Assembly (NCBI RefSeq): GCF_003818135.1
Contig: NZ_RPOH01000040.1
Span: forward strand, 1 to 54,915
Reading direction: 5' to 3'
Length of the DNA: 54,915 nt
Source of the DNA: Buttiauxella warmboldiae
GTDB lineage: Bacteria > Pseudomonadota > Gammaproteobacteria > Enterobacterales > Enterobacteriaceae
The notes beneath the pieces are model-generated. The model was given only the letters and a program-made list of their open reading frames with translations, had not been told where the DNA came from and made no database searches. Each line of letters opens with the position of its first letter. Positions within the stretch are counted from its first letter, which is position 1. The position numbers were made by a program, and so were the translations under genes. Positions 1-9,309 of this stretch are shown one piece after another.

Positions 1-77
1 TTTTCGGCCGATCGCCACAAGGAAGGGAAAACCACGCTTTTTCCTTGTTTGTCAGCAAGCTTCTGCTCCTGACGTTT

Positions 78-404
78 CTATTTTTGTGGGCAATACCACC
101 GCGACAGCTGCCCGTTCCGCCCACCCGGGCTGGTAATCGTCACGGTGATGCTGACACATCCCGCCGCCGATGTCTGCTGCTGACTGACTTTCCATGCCCG
201 GGTTGGCAATGGGGCGTCAGGTTCGCTCATCTCCAGCGCTAAACGCCACAGCATTCGCGTTTGCCACTGTGACTGAAAGCCCTGCTGTAGCGCCCGGTGA
301 TACCCCAATAAAGCCAGCATAACAACTGAAAACAGCACCATCGCGCACAGCACTTCGATGATACTGAACCCATGCTGTAATGATTTCACTGGGGTAACAG
401 ACAT
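78..404 (-). CDS. ppdC: Prepilin peptidase-dependent protein C (minor pseudopilin)
   Basis: Small type IV pilin-like protein of 108 residues. The N-terminus has the class III prepilin signature: a short leader ending in Gly followed by FSIIEVLCAMVLFSVVML, a hydrophobic helix with Glu at position +5 after the cleavage site. A longer reading frame exists, but the ATG at 404 directly precedes the leader, so I chose it. It overlaps ygdB by 19 bases, the compact arrangement expected downstream of thyA. In E. coli recC follows. The first 77 bases of the window contain no recC start, so recC must begin outside. Function is by family: a minor pseudopilin of a type IV pilus or secretion-like machine. 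Confidence 0.85.
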   Translation of the reverse strand: MSVTPVKSLQHGFSIIEVLCAMVLFSVVMLALLGYHRALQQGFQSQWQTRMLWRLALEMSEPDAPLPTRAWKVSQQQTSAAGCVSITVTITSPGGRNGQLSRWYCPQK

Positions 405-820
405 TGGGACACCTCGGCTAAGGGGCAAAAATCCAGCCAGCCATGAGGTGCGGAAAGCCACTGTGAATGCTCTATCCTCCCCCAGCGCCATAAGGTCAGC
501 GGCGCGGCTGGCCCCGGAAACATCCCCCGCGCCGCCATCAGCACTTCATTTTTCGCGTCCGATACGACACAGGCCTGCCAGCCTTTTTCTGGCTCCTGCT
601 GGCACTGCCAGCCGAGCCGCGGCTGCCAGGATAGCTGGCTTCCCCAGGCCTGAGCAGAGAGTGCCTGCGCGTATTGCTTAATAAACCCCACTTCGCTGCC
701 GACCAGATGCCGCTGGTGGCTTAACTGCTGCTGCACTCCGCCGAGCATTAATATCCCTGAGGCAAACAGCAGCAAGATAAACCCAAGGGTGATATTTCCT
801 CTTTCGGCGCGATGGTTCAC
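386..820 (-). CDS. ygdB: YgdB family protein (DUF2509), pilus-associated membrane protein
   Basis: Protein of 144 residues with one N-terminal hydrophobic segment (about residues 11-29, ITLGFILLLFASGILMLGG) and a Trp- and Gln-rich remainder likely exposed to the periplasm. It has no clear prepilin cleavage motif but sits between ppdB and ppdC exactly as ygdB does in E. coli. It overlaps ppdB by 4 bases and ppdC by 19, which suggests translational coupling in one transcript with thyA and the ppd genes. The biochemical function is unknown. PilX/GspK-like minor pilin assembly is the usual suggestion for this position, which is inference. Confidence 0.8.
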   Translation of the reverse strand: MNHRAERGNITLGFILLLFASGILMLGGVQQQLSHQRHLVGSEVGFIKQYAQALSAQAWGSQLSWQPRLGWQCQQEPEKGWQACVVSDAKNEVLMAARGMFPGPAAPLTLWRWGRIEHSQWLSAPHGWLDFCPLAEVSQCLLPQ

Positions 821-1377
821 AGGTTGTATCCTACAACGATATGCCGCGTTGACACCGGGTGCTGTCCGTTTTTAAAGGTGGCAGCCAGACTAATAATTAA
901 TAATGGCGGCATTGAAAGCCGCGCCTGTCGGGTTACCGAGAATGACCGAATGACCATCATTGCCGGATCGGAGATTTTCTCCCAGCCTGCACCTTCACAA
1001 CTGGTTGCCCCGCGCATCACTTCCAGATTGCCACCGCTGAGACGAAAACCAGCCCGCTCGGTTTCAGCATGACCTGGGGGTTCCCAGCGTCCATTGCTGT
1101 TGCCGTCCCATTGCAGCAGAACACATCCCCCTTCTTTGCCCAGAACCAGCCCCTCACCCTGGCAAGTTCCATGGCAATAGCCTGCGCGCTGGAGCTGCTT
1201 TCCGAGACTGAACGCCAGCTGCCAGAGCGATTCCTGCAGGGTTTCTCGCTGGTACTGTAGCAATATGGCTCCCTGCAGGGCTGGAAATAACCGGCCGGCG
1301 CCGAGCAGAACGATACTGCTTAATGTCATGGCGATAAGCGTTTCCAGTAAGGTGAATCCCTGCTGATTTAGCTGCAT
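817..1377 (-). CDS. ppdB: Prepilin peptidase-dependent protein B
   Basis: Protein of 186 residues starting MQLNQQGFTLLETLIAMTLS, a textbook prepilin leader (G before FTLLE) and hydrophobic helix, so it should be processed by PilD/GspO-type peptidase at Gly7-Phe8. The C-terminal part is a mixed alpha/beta pseudopilin body containing several Cys residues that could form a disulphide in the periplasm. It overlaps ppdA by 10 bases upstream and ygdB by 4 bases downstream. Position and size match E. coli PpdB. The partner pilus machinery is not encoded in this window. Confidence 0.85.
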   Translation of the reverse strand: MQLNQQGFTLLETLIAMTLSSIVLLGAGRLFPALQGAILLQYQRETLQESLWQLAFSLGKQLQRAGYCHGTCQGEGLVLGKEGGCVLLQWDGNSNGRWEPPGHAETERAGFRLSGGNLEVMRGATSCEGAGWEKISDPAMMVIRSFSVTRQARLSMPPLLIISLAATFKNGQHPVSTRHIVVGYNL

Positions 1378-1844
1378 TTGTGACTCCCGTTAACCTCGCA
1401 GAGGCGTATTCTTCCCTGAGCGGATAGCACCACGTGCCACTGCCCCGCCGGGCTTTGCAATAAAATATGGCCCGGCCAGGCGGTATTCCTCAGCCCGTAA
1501 AACCCGATGCCTGGCGTTATCTCTGCGATCTCAACATCGGCAAAAGGCTGGAGCAGCTGCCAGCGCTTGCCAGAGCCACAAGCATTCACCACAACCAGTT
1601 TGCTTGTCAGACACCACTTTTTTTCCGTGCGGCTCACGGTTAATAAATGGTCGTGGTTATGCCAGTTCGCGTCGCTGCGCAGCTGTTCGAGCAGGTTACG
1701 AATCTGCTGGCTGGTCATCCACAAGCGCTGTTGCTGCTGCCATTGTTGCCAGCCATACACGCCGCCTGCGCTAAGCATGACCACGATGACCATCACCACC
1801 ATTATTTCGATCAGGCTAAAGCCATACTGTTTGGTTTTCATCAC
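1368..1844 (-). CDS. ppdA: Prepilin peptidase-dependent protein A
   Basis: Protein of 158 residues with leader MMKTKQYG and then FSLIEIMVVMVIVVMLSAGG, the type IV pilin N-terminal methylation and helix motif. The remainder resembles GspH/FimT pseudopilins, including a QIRNLLEQLRSDA helix. It is the first ppd gene after thyA on this strand, and its start lies 182 bases beyond the thyA stop. A strong terminator between them (1977-2008) suggests that the ppd block may have its own promoter or depend on readthrough. Assignment rests on order and the signature. Confidence 0.85.
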   Translation of the reverse strand: MMKTKQYGFSLIEIMVVMVIVVMLSAGGVYGWQQWQQQQRLWMTSQQIRNLLEQLRSDANWHNHDHLLTVSRTEKKWCLTSKLVVVNACGSGKRWQLLQPFADVEIAEITPGIGFYGLRNTAWPGHILLQSPAGQWHVVLSAQGRIRLCEVNGSHKCS

Positions 1845-1976
1845 CGCAGTGTGCCAGCGGGAAAATTCTGCGCGAGCGGCAAGTTTGCGTTTTTCGGGGC
1901 AGCCCGAAGCAGAGTTTTACCGTTACGATAAATTGCAGAAGAGCCGGAAAGCGGCTCGTAAAGGCGATATTCAGGC

Positions 1977-2008
1977 AAAAAAAAACCGGCGCGCAAATGG
2001 CACCGGTT
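1977..2008 (-). terminator. Rho-independent terminator after thyA
   Basis: Read on the minus strand, AACCGGTGC and GCGCCGGTT form a 9-bp stem (one G-T pair) with a 7-base loop, followed by a run of nine T. It lies 18 bases past the thyA stop, so it should end the lgt-thyA transcript. Confidence 0.85.
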
Positions 2009-2026
2009 ATGGCAGGCTCGCAGCCG

Positions 2027-2821
2027 TCAGATGGCGACTGGCGCTTTGATCGCAGGGTGCGGATCGTAGCCTTCAATGTCGAAATCTTCAAAGCGGTAGT
2101 CAAACAGCGACTCAGGTTTACGCTTGATAACCAGCTTTGGCAACGCGCGCGGCTCACGCGTTAATTGCAGACGCGTCTGTTCAAGGTGGTTGCTGTACAG
2201 ATGGGTATCCCCACCGGTCCAGACAAAATCCCCCACCTGCAGGTCGCATTGCTGCGCCATCATATGTACCAGCAGCGCATAGCTGGCAATATTAAACGGC
2301 AGGCCGAGGAAGATGTCGCACGAGCGCTGGTACAGCTGGCAGGAAAGCTTGCCGTCCGCCACATAGAACTGGAAGAACGCGTGGCAAGGGGCCAGCGCCA
2401 TTTTATCCAGTTCACCCACGTTCCAGGCCGAAACGATAATGCGGCGCGAATCAGGGTCGTTTTTAAGCTGGTTAATCACCGTGGTTAGCTGGTCGATATG
2501 GCGGCCATCAGGGGTGGCCCATGAGCGCCACTGTTTGCCATATACCGGGCCGAGGTCGCCGTTTGCATCTGCCCATTCATCCCAGATAGAGACGTTATTC
2601 TCATGCAGCCAGGCCACGTTGGTGTCCCCTTTCAGGAACCACAACAGCTCATGAATGATGGAGCGTAAATGGCAGCGTTTCGTGGTCACCAGCGGGAAAC
2701 CATCCTGCAGATTGAAGCGCATCTGATGGCCGAAAATCGACAGCGTGCCGGTGCCGGTACGGTCATCTTTTGGCGTGCCGTTTTCCAGCACATGTTTCAT
2801 CAAATCAAGATACTGTTGCAT
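2027..2821 (-). CDS. thyA: Thymidylate synthase
   Basis: 264 residues, the exact E. coli length. It catalyses methylene-tetrahydrofolate-dependent methylation of dUMP to dTMP in the cytoplasm. Visible signatures are the active-site loop [11 protein letters not shown] with the nucleophile Cys near residue 146, RRIIVSAWN (phosphate-binding Arg), [18 protein letters not shown] and the C-terminal KAPVAI. The gene lies 6 bases after lgt, so the two form an operon as in E. coli. Nothing is unusual in length or key residues. Confidence 0.98.
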   Translation of the reverse strand: MQQYLDLMKHVLENGTPKDDRTGTGTLSIFGHQMRFNLQDGFPLVTTKRCHLRSIIHELLWFLKGDTNVAWLHENNVSIWDEWADANGDLGPVYGKQWRSWATPDGRHIDQLTTVINQLKNDPDSRRIIVSAWNVGELDKMALAPCHAFFQFYVADGKLSCQLYQRSCDIFLGLPFNIASYALLVHMMAQQCDLQVGDFVWTGGDTHLYSNHLEQTRLQLTREPRALPKLVIKRKPESLFDYRFEDFDIEGYDPHPAIKAPVAI

Positions 2822-2827
2822 ATTTCC

Positions 2828-3703
2828 TCACGAAAGCTGCTGCTGTGGACGGCGACGATAGGCCCAAACCATCATAATCACACCCGCGACAATCATCGGA
2901 ATCGAGAGGATTTGCCCCATGCTGATGTACTGAACCCACTCGCCGGTAAACTGGGCATCCGGCTGGCGGAAGAATTCAACAATGATGCGGAACAGGCCGT
3001 AGCCAATCAGGAACAGGCCGGATACCGCACCCAGCGGGCGTGGCTTACGAATAAACAGATTAAGGATGATAAACAGCACAATGCCTTCCAGCACCATTTC
3101 ATAAAGCTGGGAAGGATGGCGCGGCAGGACACCGTAGGTATTAAACAGCGACTGCCATTCAGGATGGGTCGCCAGCAGGCCGATATCTTCACTGCGCGAG
3201 CCCGGGAACAGCATCGCCCACTGGAAGTTGGGATCGACACGCCCCCACAGCTCGCCATTGATAAAGTTGCCCAGGCGGCCAGCGCCGAGGCCAAATGGGA
3301 TCAGTGGCGCAATGAAATCAGCAACCTGGAAGAACGAACGGCGGGTGCGGCGCGCAAACCAGATCATCACGCAGATAACCCCGACCAGGCCGCCGTGGAA
3401 GGACATGCCGCCATCCCAGACTTTAAACAGGTAGAGCGGGTCGGCAAGGAACGCGGGCAGATTGTAGAAGAAGACATACCCAAGACGCCCGCCGAGGAAT
3501 ACCCCAAGGAAGCCCGCATACAGCAGGTTTTCGACTTCGTTTTTCGTCCAGCCGCTGCCTGGCTGGTTAGCACGACGGCCGGCAAGCCACATGGCAAACA
3601 CGAAGCCGACCAGGTACATCACGCCATACCAGTGCAGAGAGACTGGCCCGATGGAGAAAATCACCGGATCAAATTCAGGGAAATGCAGATAGCCACTATT
3701 CAT
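2828..3703 (-). CDS. lgt: Phosphatidylglycerol-prolipoprotein diacylglyceryl transferase
   Basis: Inner-membrane enzyme of 291 residues that transfers diacylglyceryl from phosphatidylglycerol to the lipobox Cys of prolipoproteins, the first step of lipoprotein maturation. About seven membrane segments are visible. Family motifs are MSFHGGLVG (with the essential His) and the Lgt signature [14 protein letters not shown]. The start [13 protein letters not shown] matches E. coli. It is cotranscribed with thyA, with a 6-base gap. A substrate in this window is the lipoprotein YgdR. Confidence 0.98.
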   Translation of the reverse strand: MNSGYLHFPEFDPVIFSIGPVSLHWYGVMYLVGFVFAMWLAGRRANQPGSGWTKNEVENLLYAGFLGVFLGGRLGYVFFYNLPAFLADPLYLFKVWDGGMSFHGGLVGVICVMIWFARRTRRSFFQVADFIAPLIPFGLGAGRLGNFINGELWGRVDPNFQWAMLFPGSRSEDIGLLATHPEWQSLFNTYGVLPRHPSQLYEMVLEGIVLFIILNLFIRKPRPLGAVSGLFLIGYGLFRIIVEFFRQPDAQFTGEWVQYISMGQILSIPMIVAGVIMMVWAYRRRPQQQLS

Positions 3704-3877
3704 CTGTCACCACAAACCATTGTTACCCCACCGAAAGCCGACGATGGGTTGCAAGTACGCATCTGTGCGGATGCGCTCCGAAAGCAGCGGATCATAGCAC
3801 AAAGGCCACCCGGGTTAAGTCGGTGAAGTTGTAAAAGATATGTAAGAGCACGGGAAGATGCGGAAACGACGAGCGTC

Positions 3878-6124
3878 TTAGCGCCCGCCGCGAATCAAAC
3901 CACCCATTCCGCGCCGTTCCATAAACGATGCCACCTGATGGCGCACTTCTGTGGCCAGCTGAGCTTCAAGGCTGCGCTGGGTGAGCTGTTGCACCTCCTC
4001 AAGGCTAATATGGCGCAGCAAGTATTTGACGCGGGCCACCGAGCGGCCGTTCATCGATAAATGGCGATAGCCCATCCCCACTAACAGCGCAACGCACATG
4101 GGATCGCCCGCCATTTCTCCGCACAGGCACAGGTCGATAGCATGGCGTTCAGCTTCTTGCGCAATATGGTTCAGCGCGCGCAGCATCGCCGGGTGCAGGC
4201 TGTCATACAGGCTGGCGACGCGGGTATTGTTGCGATCGACCGCCAGCAGATATTGCGTCAGGTCGTTGGTGCCCACCGAAATAAAGTCCACCCGGCTGGC
4301 AAGATGCCCCAGCATAAAGACCATTGAAGGGACTTCAACCATCACGCCAATACGCGGTTTTGGCAGCTCGTAGCCGAGCACCTCTTCCACTTCACGCCCG
4401 GCGCGATCGATCAGGCGACGCGCCTCGTCTATCTCGTCGATGCTGGTGATCATCGGCAGCAGAATGCTCAGGTTACCGGTTGCCGCATTGGCACGCAGCA
4501 TGGCTCGCACCTGCACCAGGAAAATCTCGGGCTGATCGAGCGTGATGCGAATGCCGCGCCAGCCCAGGCATGGGTTTTCTTCACTGATAGGCATGTAAGG
4601 CAGTTGCTTATCGGCACCGACATCCAGGGTGCGCAGCGTGACCGGTTTTTCATTAAACATCTGCAGCATGCCCTGATACTGCGCGACCTGCTCCTCTTCG
4701 GACGGGAAGCCGCTTTGCAGCATAAAGGGGATTTCGGTGCGGTATAGCCCGATCCCATCAATACGGCCGCCAAGCTGTTGTTCATGCTCCGGGCTCAGAC
4801 CCGCGTTGAGCATCACCTGCACGCGCTCACCGCTTTTCAGCGCCGCCGGGCTATCAACGTCGTCTTCCACCAGGCGGCTGAGTTCATTCTCTTCGGTGAT
4901 AAGCCGCTGGTATTCCTGCAGCAGCACCGTTTCCGGGTCAACCAGCAGTTCACCCCGATAGCCGTCAACAACCAGGGTACGGCGGTGCAGGACCGAAGGC
5001 TGAATATCGGCTCCCATCACGGTTGGGATACCCAGCGCACGCACCATGATTGCGGCGTGTGAGTTGGCTGCCCCGTCACGCACCACCACCCCAACCAGGC
5101 GGTTTTGCGGCAGCTCAGCAAGGGTGGTGGCAGATAACTCATCGGCCACCAGCACAAAGCGTTCAGGCCAGGTGTTTGGGCTCTGAATAGTGTCATCGAG
5201 ATGGAATAGCAGGCGCTGGCCGAGCGTGCGCAGATCGCCCGCGCGTTCTTTCAGGTAGCTGTCGCTTAAACTTGCGAACTGTTCCGCAAATTTTTCGATA
5301 ACTTTTTTAACCGCCCATTCGGCAACCGAGCCTTTGTCCACCTCTTCGAAGAGTTCACGTCGAAGCCGGGCATCGGTTAACAGGTGCGAATAGAGGTCAA
5401 AAATGGCGGCCGTTTCTTTTTGCGCTCCCGCGGCAAAGCGTTTGCTGTAGCGGCGAAACTCGTTAGACGCTTCTTCAAGGGCGGCGGTCAGACGTTCGCG
5501 CTCAAGCGTGGTATCCAGCGTCGAAGCCTCGGACACCTGCTCCATCAACGGGAGAGTCGAATCCATCCAGCCTTCAGCAATCGCCACGCCGGGAGACGCA
5601 GGCAGCGCACGAATACGCGTCTGGCGATACTGGCCAAATAAGGCGGTTAGCTGTGATTGAGAGAGGATCGCGGCCATCTGTGTGGCTAGCGTGACAAGGA
5701 AGGACTCCTCGCTTTCATCATATTGGCGATGCTCCCGCTGCTGGACCACCAGCACCCCCAGCAATTGACGGCGCTGGATGATAGGCACCCCAAGGAAGGC
5801 GCGAAAACGCTCTTCTTTAACGGCAGGAACATATTTAAAGCTAGGGTGCTTCTGCGCATCCGCAAGGTTTATCGGCTCCGCAAGACGCCCAACCAGGCCG
5901 ACGATGCCTTCATCAAAGGCGAGAGTCACAGTACGGCCGCGCGGCTTTTTAAGGCCGCGCGTCGCCATCAGGTAAAAGCAACGCCGGTCATGATCTGCGA
6001 GATAAACCGAGCAGACCTCGGTGTCCATCGCAAGGCAGATATCTGTAACCAGAATATCCAGCGCCTCATTGAGGCGCGGAGCGCTGGCAACCTTCTCGAC
6101 TATTTCTCGCAGACGGGTGAGCAT
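3878..6124 (-). CDS. ptsP: PTS-Ntr enzyme I (phosphoenolpyruvate-protein phosphotransferase PtsP)
   Basis: 748 residues. An N-terminal GAF domain (about 1-165) is followed by the enzyme I N-terminal domain, the phospho-His domain (GAANSHAAIMVRALG, phosphorylated His near residue 355) and a C-terminal PEP-binding TIM barrel with RTEIPFM, MVEVPSMV and GTNDLTQY motifs. It passes phosphate from PEP to NPr (PtsO) in the nitrogen PTS; in E. coli the GAF domain senses glutamine and alpha-ketoglutarate. It lies 12 bases after rppH on the same strand, so the pair is an operon, as in E. coli. All catalytic motifs look intact. Confidence 0.97.
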   Translation of the reverse strand: MLTRLREIVEKVASAPRLNEALDILVTDICLAMDTEVCSVYLADHDRRCFYLMATRGLKKPRGRTVTLAFDEGIVGLVGRLAEPINLADAQKHPSFKYVPAVKEERFRAFLGVPIIQRRQLLGVLVVQQREHRQYDESEESFLVTLATQMAAILSQSQLTALFGQYRQTRIRALPASPGVAIAEGWMDSTLPLMEQVSEASTLDTTLERERLTAALEEASNEFRRYSKRFAAGAQKETAAIFDLYSHLLTDARLRRELFEEVDKGSVAEWAVKKVIEKFAEQFASLSDSYLKERAGDLRTLGQRLLFHLDDTIQSPNTWPERFVLVADELSATTLAELPQNRLVGVVVRDGAANSHAAIMVRALGIPTVMGADIQPSVLHRRTLVVDGYRGELLVDPETVLLQEYQRLITEENELSRLVEDDVDSPAALKSGERVQVMLNAGLSPEHEQQLGGRIDGIGLYRTEIPFMLQSGFPSEEEQVAQYQGMLQMFNEKPVTLRTLDVGADKQLPYMPISEENPCLGWRGIRITLDQPEIFLVQVRAMLRANAATGNLSILLPMITSIDEIDEARRLIDRAGREVEEVLGYELPKPRIGVMVEVPSMVFMLGHLASRVDFISVGTNDLTQYLLAVDRNNTRVASLYDSLHPAMLRALNHIAQEAERHAIDLCLCGEMAGDPMCVALLVGMGYRHLSMNGRSVARVKYLLRHISLEEVQQLTQRSLEAQLATEVRHQVASFMERRGMGGLIRGGR

Positions 6125-6136
6125 TTTTGGCGTGAC

Positions 6137-6667
6137 TTAACCTCTTTTACGTCGCCATGCAGGCGCATTATTACGTGGTGGCGCAACTTCCTGCAGCGGC
6201 ATAACAACGCTTGCAAACTCTTTCATCACCCGACGATAAACATCGCGTTTAAAGGAGACAACCTGACGAACCGGATACCAGTAGCTCACCCAACGCCAGC
6301 CATCAAACTCTGGGGTACTGCTGGTTTGCATATTGATATCGTTATCGGAGCTGATCAACTGCAAAAGGAACCATTTTTGTTTCTGGCCGATACAAACCGG
6401 CTTTGTGTCCCAACGCACCAAACGTTTAGGTAACTTGTAACGTAACCAGTTTCGGGTCGAGGCGAGTATGCGCACATCTTTACGCTGCAGACCCACCTCT
6501 TCGAAAAGCTCCCGGTACATGGCCTGTTCCGGAGATTCGCCAGGGTTGATGCCACCTTGCGGAAACTGCCAGGAATGTTGACCAAAGCGCCTGGCCCACA
6601 TCACCTGACCCTGCCGATTACAGATTACGATACCAACATTCGGGCGGTAGCCATCATCATCGATCAC
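6137..6667 (-). CDS. rppH: RNA pyrophosphohydrolase
   Basis: 176 residues, the usual size for RppH/NudH. It removes pyrophosphate from 5'-triphosphate RNA and so starts RNase E-dependent decay. The Nudix box lies at residues 38-60: [20 protein letters not shown], matching GX5EX7REUXEEXGU. The protein starts [17 protein letters not shown] as in E. coli. It is the first gene of rppH-ptsP. Upstream lies a 677-base non-coding region shared with the divergent mutH. Confidence 0.98.
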   Translation of the reverse strand: MIDDDGYRPNVGIVICNRQGQVMWARRFGQHSWQFPQGGINPGESPEQAMYRELFEEVGLQRKDVRILASTRNWLRYKLPKRLVRWDTKPVCIGQKQKWFLLQLISSDNDINMQTSSTPEFDGWRWVSYWYPVRQVVSFKRDVYRRVMKEFASVVMPLQEVAPPRNNAPAWRRKRG

Positions 6668-7344
6668 CGGACTACCTCAAAACAAACTTAGATTAGGGCG
6701 ATTGTTTCATACAAGCGACAGGCGGTAAACCACTGTGTCACCGCCGGTAAAAGGAATAACGGTTGAATAACTCACAAAATATGACCGAGTTATAAACATT
6801 GGCGATCGACAGCCCGGCAGTTTATTCACTTTTTCTGTGGATATAACTGTGAAGAACTACCTTATACACGCGGGACAACTTAGGATAAGTCTGCTTACCC
6901 CACAAAAATAAGAAATAAAATATATAATGTATTCAATAAAATAAACAAAAAACCATTCACCCTTTGCTAAGTAATGTGATGATCGTCACATGCAAAGATC
7001 TTTCACTGACGAAAGATCGACCAATGCGGTTTTTATCCACAGATTGTGCCAACAAGTTAGTCACAATCTGGTGAAAAAATGGATTTACCCCCCAGTCAAG
7101 GCTGTAAATCGAACCAGTAGTGAGCTTTTTTACCAGTTATCCCATTTTTCTGTGGATAACCCGGTGTAAGATCCTGTTCATTGCCGGTGACCAGAATGGG
7201 AAAAGGTTTTTGCAGCAACGATAAATGGCAAATTGTGGCGATAAAAATGATGAAAAATCAGTTAATTGTCATTCTTATCCCCGACGCGCTAAACTATTTC
7301 CACACTGTGGGTAAAACACGTCTATTTTTTGACCAGCAGGCAGC
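6668..7344. promoter_or_regulatory. rppH-mutH divergent intergenic region with DnaA-box-like and GATC sites
   Basis: Non-coding for 677 bases and AT-rich around 6905-6950. It holds two perfect DnaA consensus boxes: TTATCCACA at 7033-7041 and its complement at 7151-7159. Two one-mismatch boxes lie at 6836-6844 and 6862-6870. Five GATC (Dam) sites occur at 6804, 6981, 6997, 7015 and 7170. The GATCs at 6997 and 7015 bound an inverted repeat, GATCTTTC-N6-GAAAGATC. A CRP-like site is listed separately. An 83-codon open frame starting at 7181 overlaps mutH in another frame and I regard it as chance. Confidence 0.7.
6975..6990. promoter_or_regulatory. Predicted CRP site
   Basis: TGTGA-TGATCG-TCACA: both half-sites match the CRP consensus perfectly with the canonical 6-base spacer. 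The spacer contains a GATC, so Dam methylation could modulate binding. It lies about 310 bases upstream of rppH and 355 upstream of mutH, so which promoter it serves is not clear. Confidence 0.65.
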
Positions 7345-8031
7345 ATGCAAACTCTTAGTCCTTTACTTCACCCTCCAGAAAACGAACAGATTTTGCTGGC
7401 CCAGGCGCAGAAGCTGGCAGGCTATACCTTAGGTGAGCTGGCAGCCCTGGCGGGTTTGCCGATCCCAAAGGATCTTAAACGCGATAAAGGCTGGATCGGC
7501 GTGTTGCTCGAACTCTGGCTAGGGGCCAGCGCCGGGAGTAAACCCGAACAAGATTTCGCCGCCCTGGGGATTGAGCTAAAAACCATTCCGGTTGACCGTC
7601 TTGGTCGTCCACTCGAAACCACCTTTGTGTGTGTCGCGCCGCTCACGGGTAATACCGGTGTGGTATGGGAAACCAGCCATGTGCGCCATAAATTAAAACG
7701 CGTCCTGTGGGTACCGGTTGAAGGGGAGCGGCAAATCCCCCTTGCCGAACGCCATATTGGCTCGCCGCTGCTGTGGGCGCCTTCCCCAGCCGAAGAGCGC
7801 CAGCTACGCCAGGACTGGGAAGAGCTGATGGATTTGATTGTGCTGGGCCAAGTCGAGCGCATCACCGCTCGCCACGGAGAAGTGCTGCAGCTGCGCCCCA
7901 AAGCGGCCAACAGTAGAGCGTTGACCCATGCCGTGGGCGCCGATGGCTCCCCCATCCTGACGCTACCGCGCGGTTTTTATCTGAAAAAGAACTTTACTGC
8001 GGCGCTGCTGGCCCGTCATTTCTCGTTGTGA
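7345..8031 (+). CDS. mutH: DNA mismatch repair endonuclease MutH
   Basis: 228 residues, the E. coli length. It nicks the unmethylated strand at hemimethylated GATC when activated by MutS-MutL. The catalytic D-(X)n-E-X-K triad is visible as Asp70, Glu77 and Lys79 in [13 protein letters not shown], followed by [16 protein letters not shown]-like C-terminal sequence (here [19 protein letters not shown]). The start [14 protein letters not shown] aligns with the E. coli start. It is followed after 76 bases by ygdQ on the same strand. Confidence 0.97.
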   Translation: MQTLSPLLHPPENEQILLAQAQKLAGYTLGELAALAGLPIPKDLKRDKGWIGVLLELWLGASAGSKPEQDFAALGIELKTIPVDRLGRPLETTFVCVAPLTGNTGVVWETSHVRHKLKRVLWVPVEGERQIPLAERHIGSPLLWAPSPAEERQLRQDWEELMDLIVLGQVERITARHGEVLQLRPKAANSRALTHAVGADGSPILTLPRGFYLKKNFTAALLARHFSL

Positions 8032-8107
8032 CTTCATTTAACTTGCGCCCCGTTCCAGGCTGGCGTTTATAATTGACGTTTTCCCCATTTCTGGCAGGAT
8101 TTTTTTA

Positions 8108-8821
8108 ATGTTATTTTCATGGATTACCGATCCTAACGCGTGGATGGCGCTAGGCACCCTGACGATTCTGGAGATCGTATTGGGTATCGACAATATCATC
8201 TTCCTTTCGCTGGTGGTGGCGAAGCTGCCGAAAGCCCAGCAGGCGCAGGCCCGCCGTCTGGGCCTGGGTGCGGCGATGATTATGCGACTGGTATTGCTGG
8301 CCTCAATCGCCTGGATGACGCACCTGATCCATCCGCTGTTTAGCGTTATGGGCCATGAGTTCTCGGCGCGCGATCTGATTTTACTGCTCGGCGGGCTGTT
8401 CTTAATCTGGAAAGCAAGCAAAGAGATCCACGAGTCTATCGAAGGGGAAGAGGAAGGGATAAAAACCAACGTTCACTCTTTCTTCGGCGCTATCGTGCAA
8501 ATCATGCTGCTGGATATTATTTTCAGCCTGGATTCGGTGATCACCGCCGTTGGCCTCTCCGATCATCTTTTCATTATGATGGCCGCCGTGGTCATTGCCG
8601 TGATGGTGATGATGTTTGCCGCGAAACCGATTGGCGATTTTGTCGAACGCCACCCGTCGGTAAAAATGCTGGCGCTGTCATTCCTGCTGCTGGTGGGCTT
8701 TACCCTGATTCTTGAAAGCTTCGATATTCATGTGCCGAAAGGCTACATCTATTTTGCGATGTTCTTCTCAATTGCTGTCGAAACGCTGAATCTGGTCCGC
8801 AACAAAAAGAACCCGCTGTAA
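8108..8821 (+). CDS. ygdQ: TerC family integral membrane protein YgdQ
   Basis: 237 residues with seven or so hydrophobic segments. TerC/UPF0053 signatures are present: EIVLGIDNIIFLSLV near the N-terminus and DIIFSLDSVITAVGL midway, whose paired acidic residues in membrane helices are thought to bind a metal ion. Family members have been linked to Mn2+ or other metal handling. The function of YgdQ itself is not established. It sits between mutH and ygdR as in E. coli. Confidence 0.92.
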   Translation: MLFSWITDPNAWMALGTLTILEIVLGIDNIIFLSLVVAKLPKAQQAQARRLGLGAAMIMRLVLLASIAWMTHLIHPLFSVMGHEFSARDLILLLGGLFLIWKASKEIHESIEGEEEGIKTNVHSFFGAIVQIMLLDIIFSLDSVITAVGLSDHLFIMMAAVVIAVMVMMFAAKPIGDFVERHPSVKMLALSFLLLVGFTLILESFDIHVPKGYIYFAMFFSIAVETLNLVRNKKNPL

Positions 8822-8827
8822 CCCTCC

Positions 8828-8861
8828 CGGGGGAATTTTTCCGCTTCCCCCGCGTTCCTTT
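8828..8861 (+). terminator. Probable terminator after ygdQ
   Basis: CGGGGGAA and TTCCCCCG form an 8-bp stem 6 bases past the ygdQ stop, followed by CGTTCCTTTT. The T-rich tail is imperfect. Confidence 0.55.
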
Positions 8862-8946
8862 TAAGAATTTACTGCTTACGTTCTCCACTTTGCTGGGTTA
8901 TTACTAGACTATAGATGTCATTCCATACCCCACGAGGCGAATAACG

Positions 8947-9165
8947 ATGAAAAAATGGGCCGTTCTGATTTCCGCTGTCGGTCTGGCATTTGCGGTTTCA
9001 GGTTGTAGCAGCGATTACGTGATGGCGACCAAAGATGGTCGAATGATCCTGACCGATGGAAAACCCCAGGTTGATGATGATACCGGCCTGGTGAGCTATC
9101 GCGATCCGCAAGGCAATGAAATGCAAATCAACCGTGACGATGTTTCACAAATCATTGAGCGTTAA
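8947..9165 (+). CDS. ygdR: YgdI/YgdR family lipoprotein
   Basis: 72-residue outer-membrane-type lipoprotein. The signal peptide [19 protein letters not shown] is followed by a lipobox with Cys20 (VSGC). Ser at +2 points to outer-membrane sorting by Lol. The mature part is a small SH3-like YgdI/YgdR (DUF903) fold with [20 protein letters not shown] good ribosome site (GAGGCGAATAACG) precedes the ATG. It is a single gene with its own upstream region. Function is unknown; it is a substrate of Lgt, encoded in this window. Confidence 0.93.
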   Translation: MKKWAVLISAVGLAFAVSGCSSDYVMATKDGRMILTDGKPQVDDDTGLVSYRDPQGNEMQINRDDVSQIIER

Positions 9166-9309
9166 CGAATAAAGGTCAGCGCCATGCTGGCCTGCCACAC
9201 TTTTCTTCGCCGCCCCTCTTCCTCTTTTGCTTTCCCTCTGCCATGTTGATAGTCCATTTTTATCGGGCAGCCTGCTGGCCGATAAGACCGAAGAATAAGG
9301 AAAGCGGCT

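Noticed and set aside
1-77. Start of recC
   Set aside because: Expected by synteny on the minus strand, but these bases contain no ATG and no RecC N-terminal sequence.
2669-3826. Long plus-strand open frame opposite lgt
   Set aside because: It is a shadow of the conserved lgt-thyA genes, without family resemblance.
7181-7432. 83-codon plus-strand frame before mutH
   Set aside because: It overlaps the mutH start in another frame and the region is better explained as regulatory DNA.
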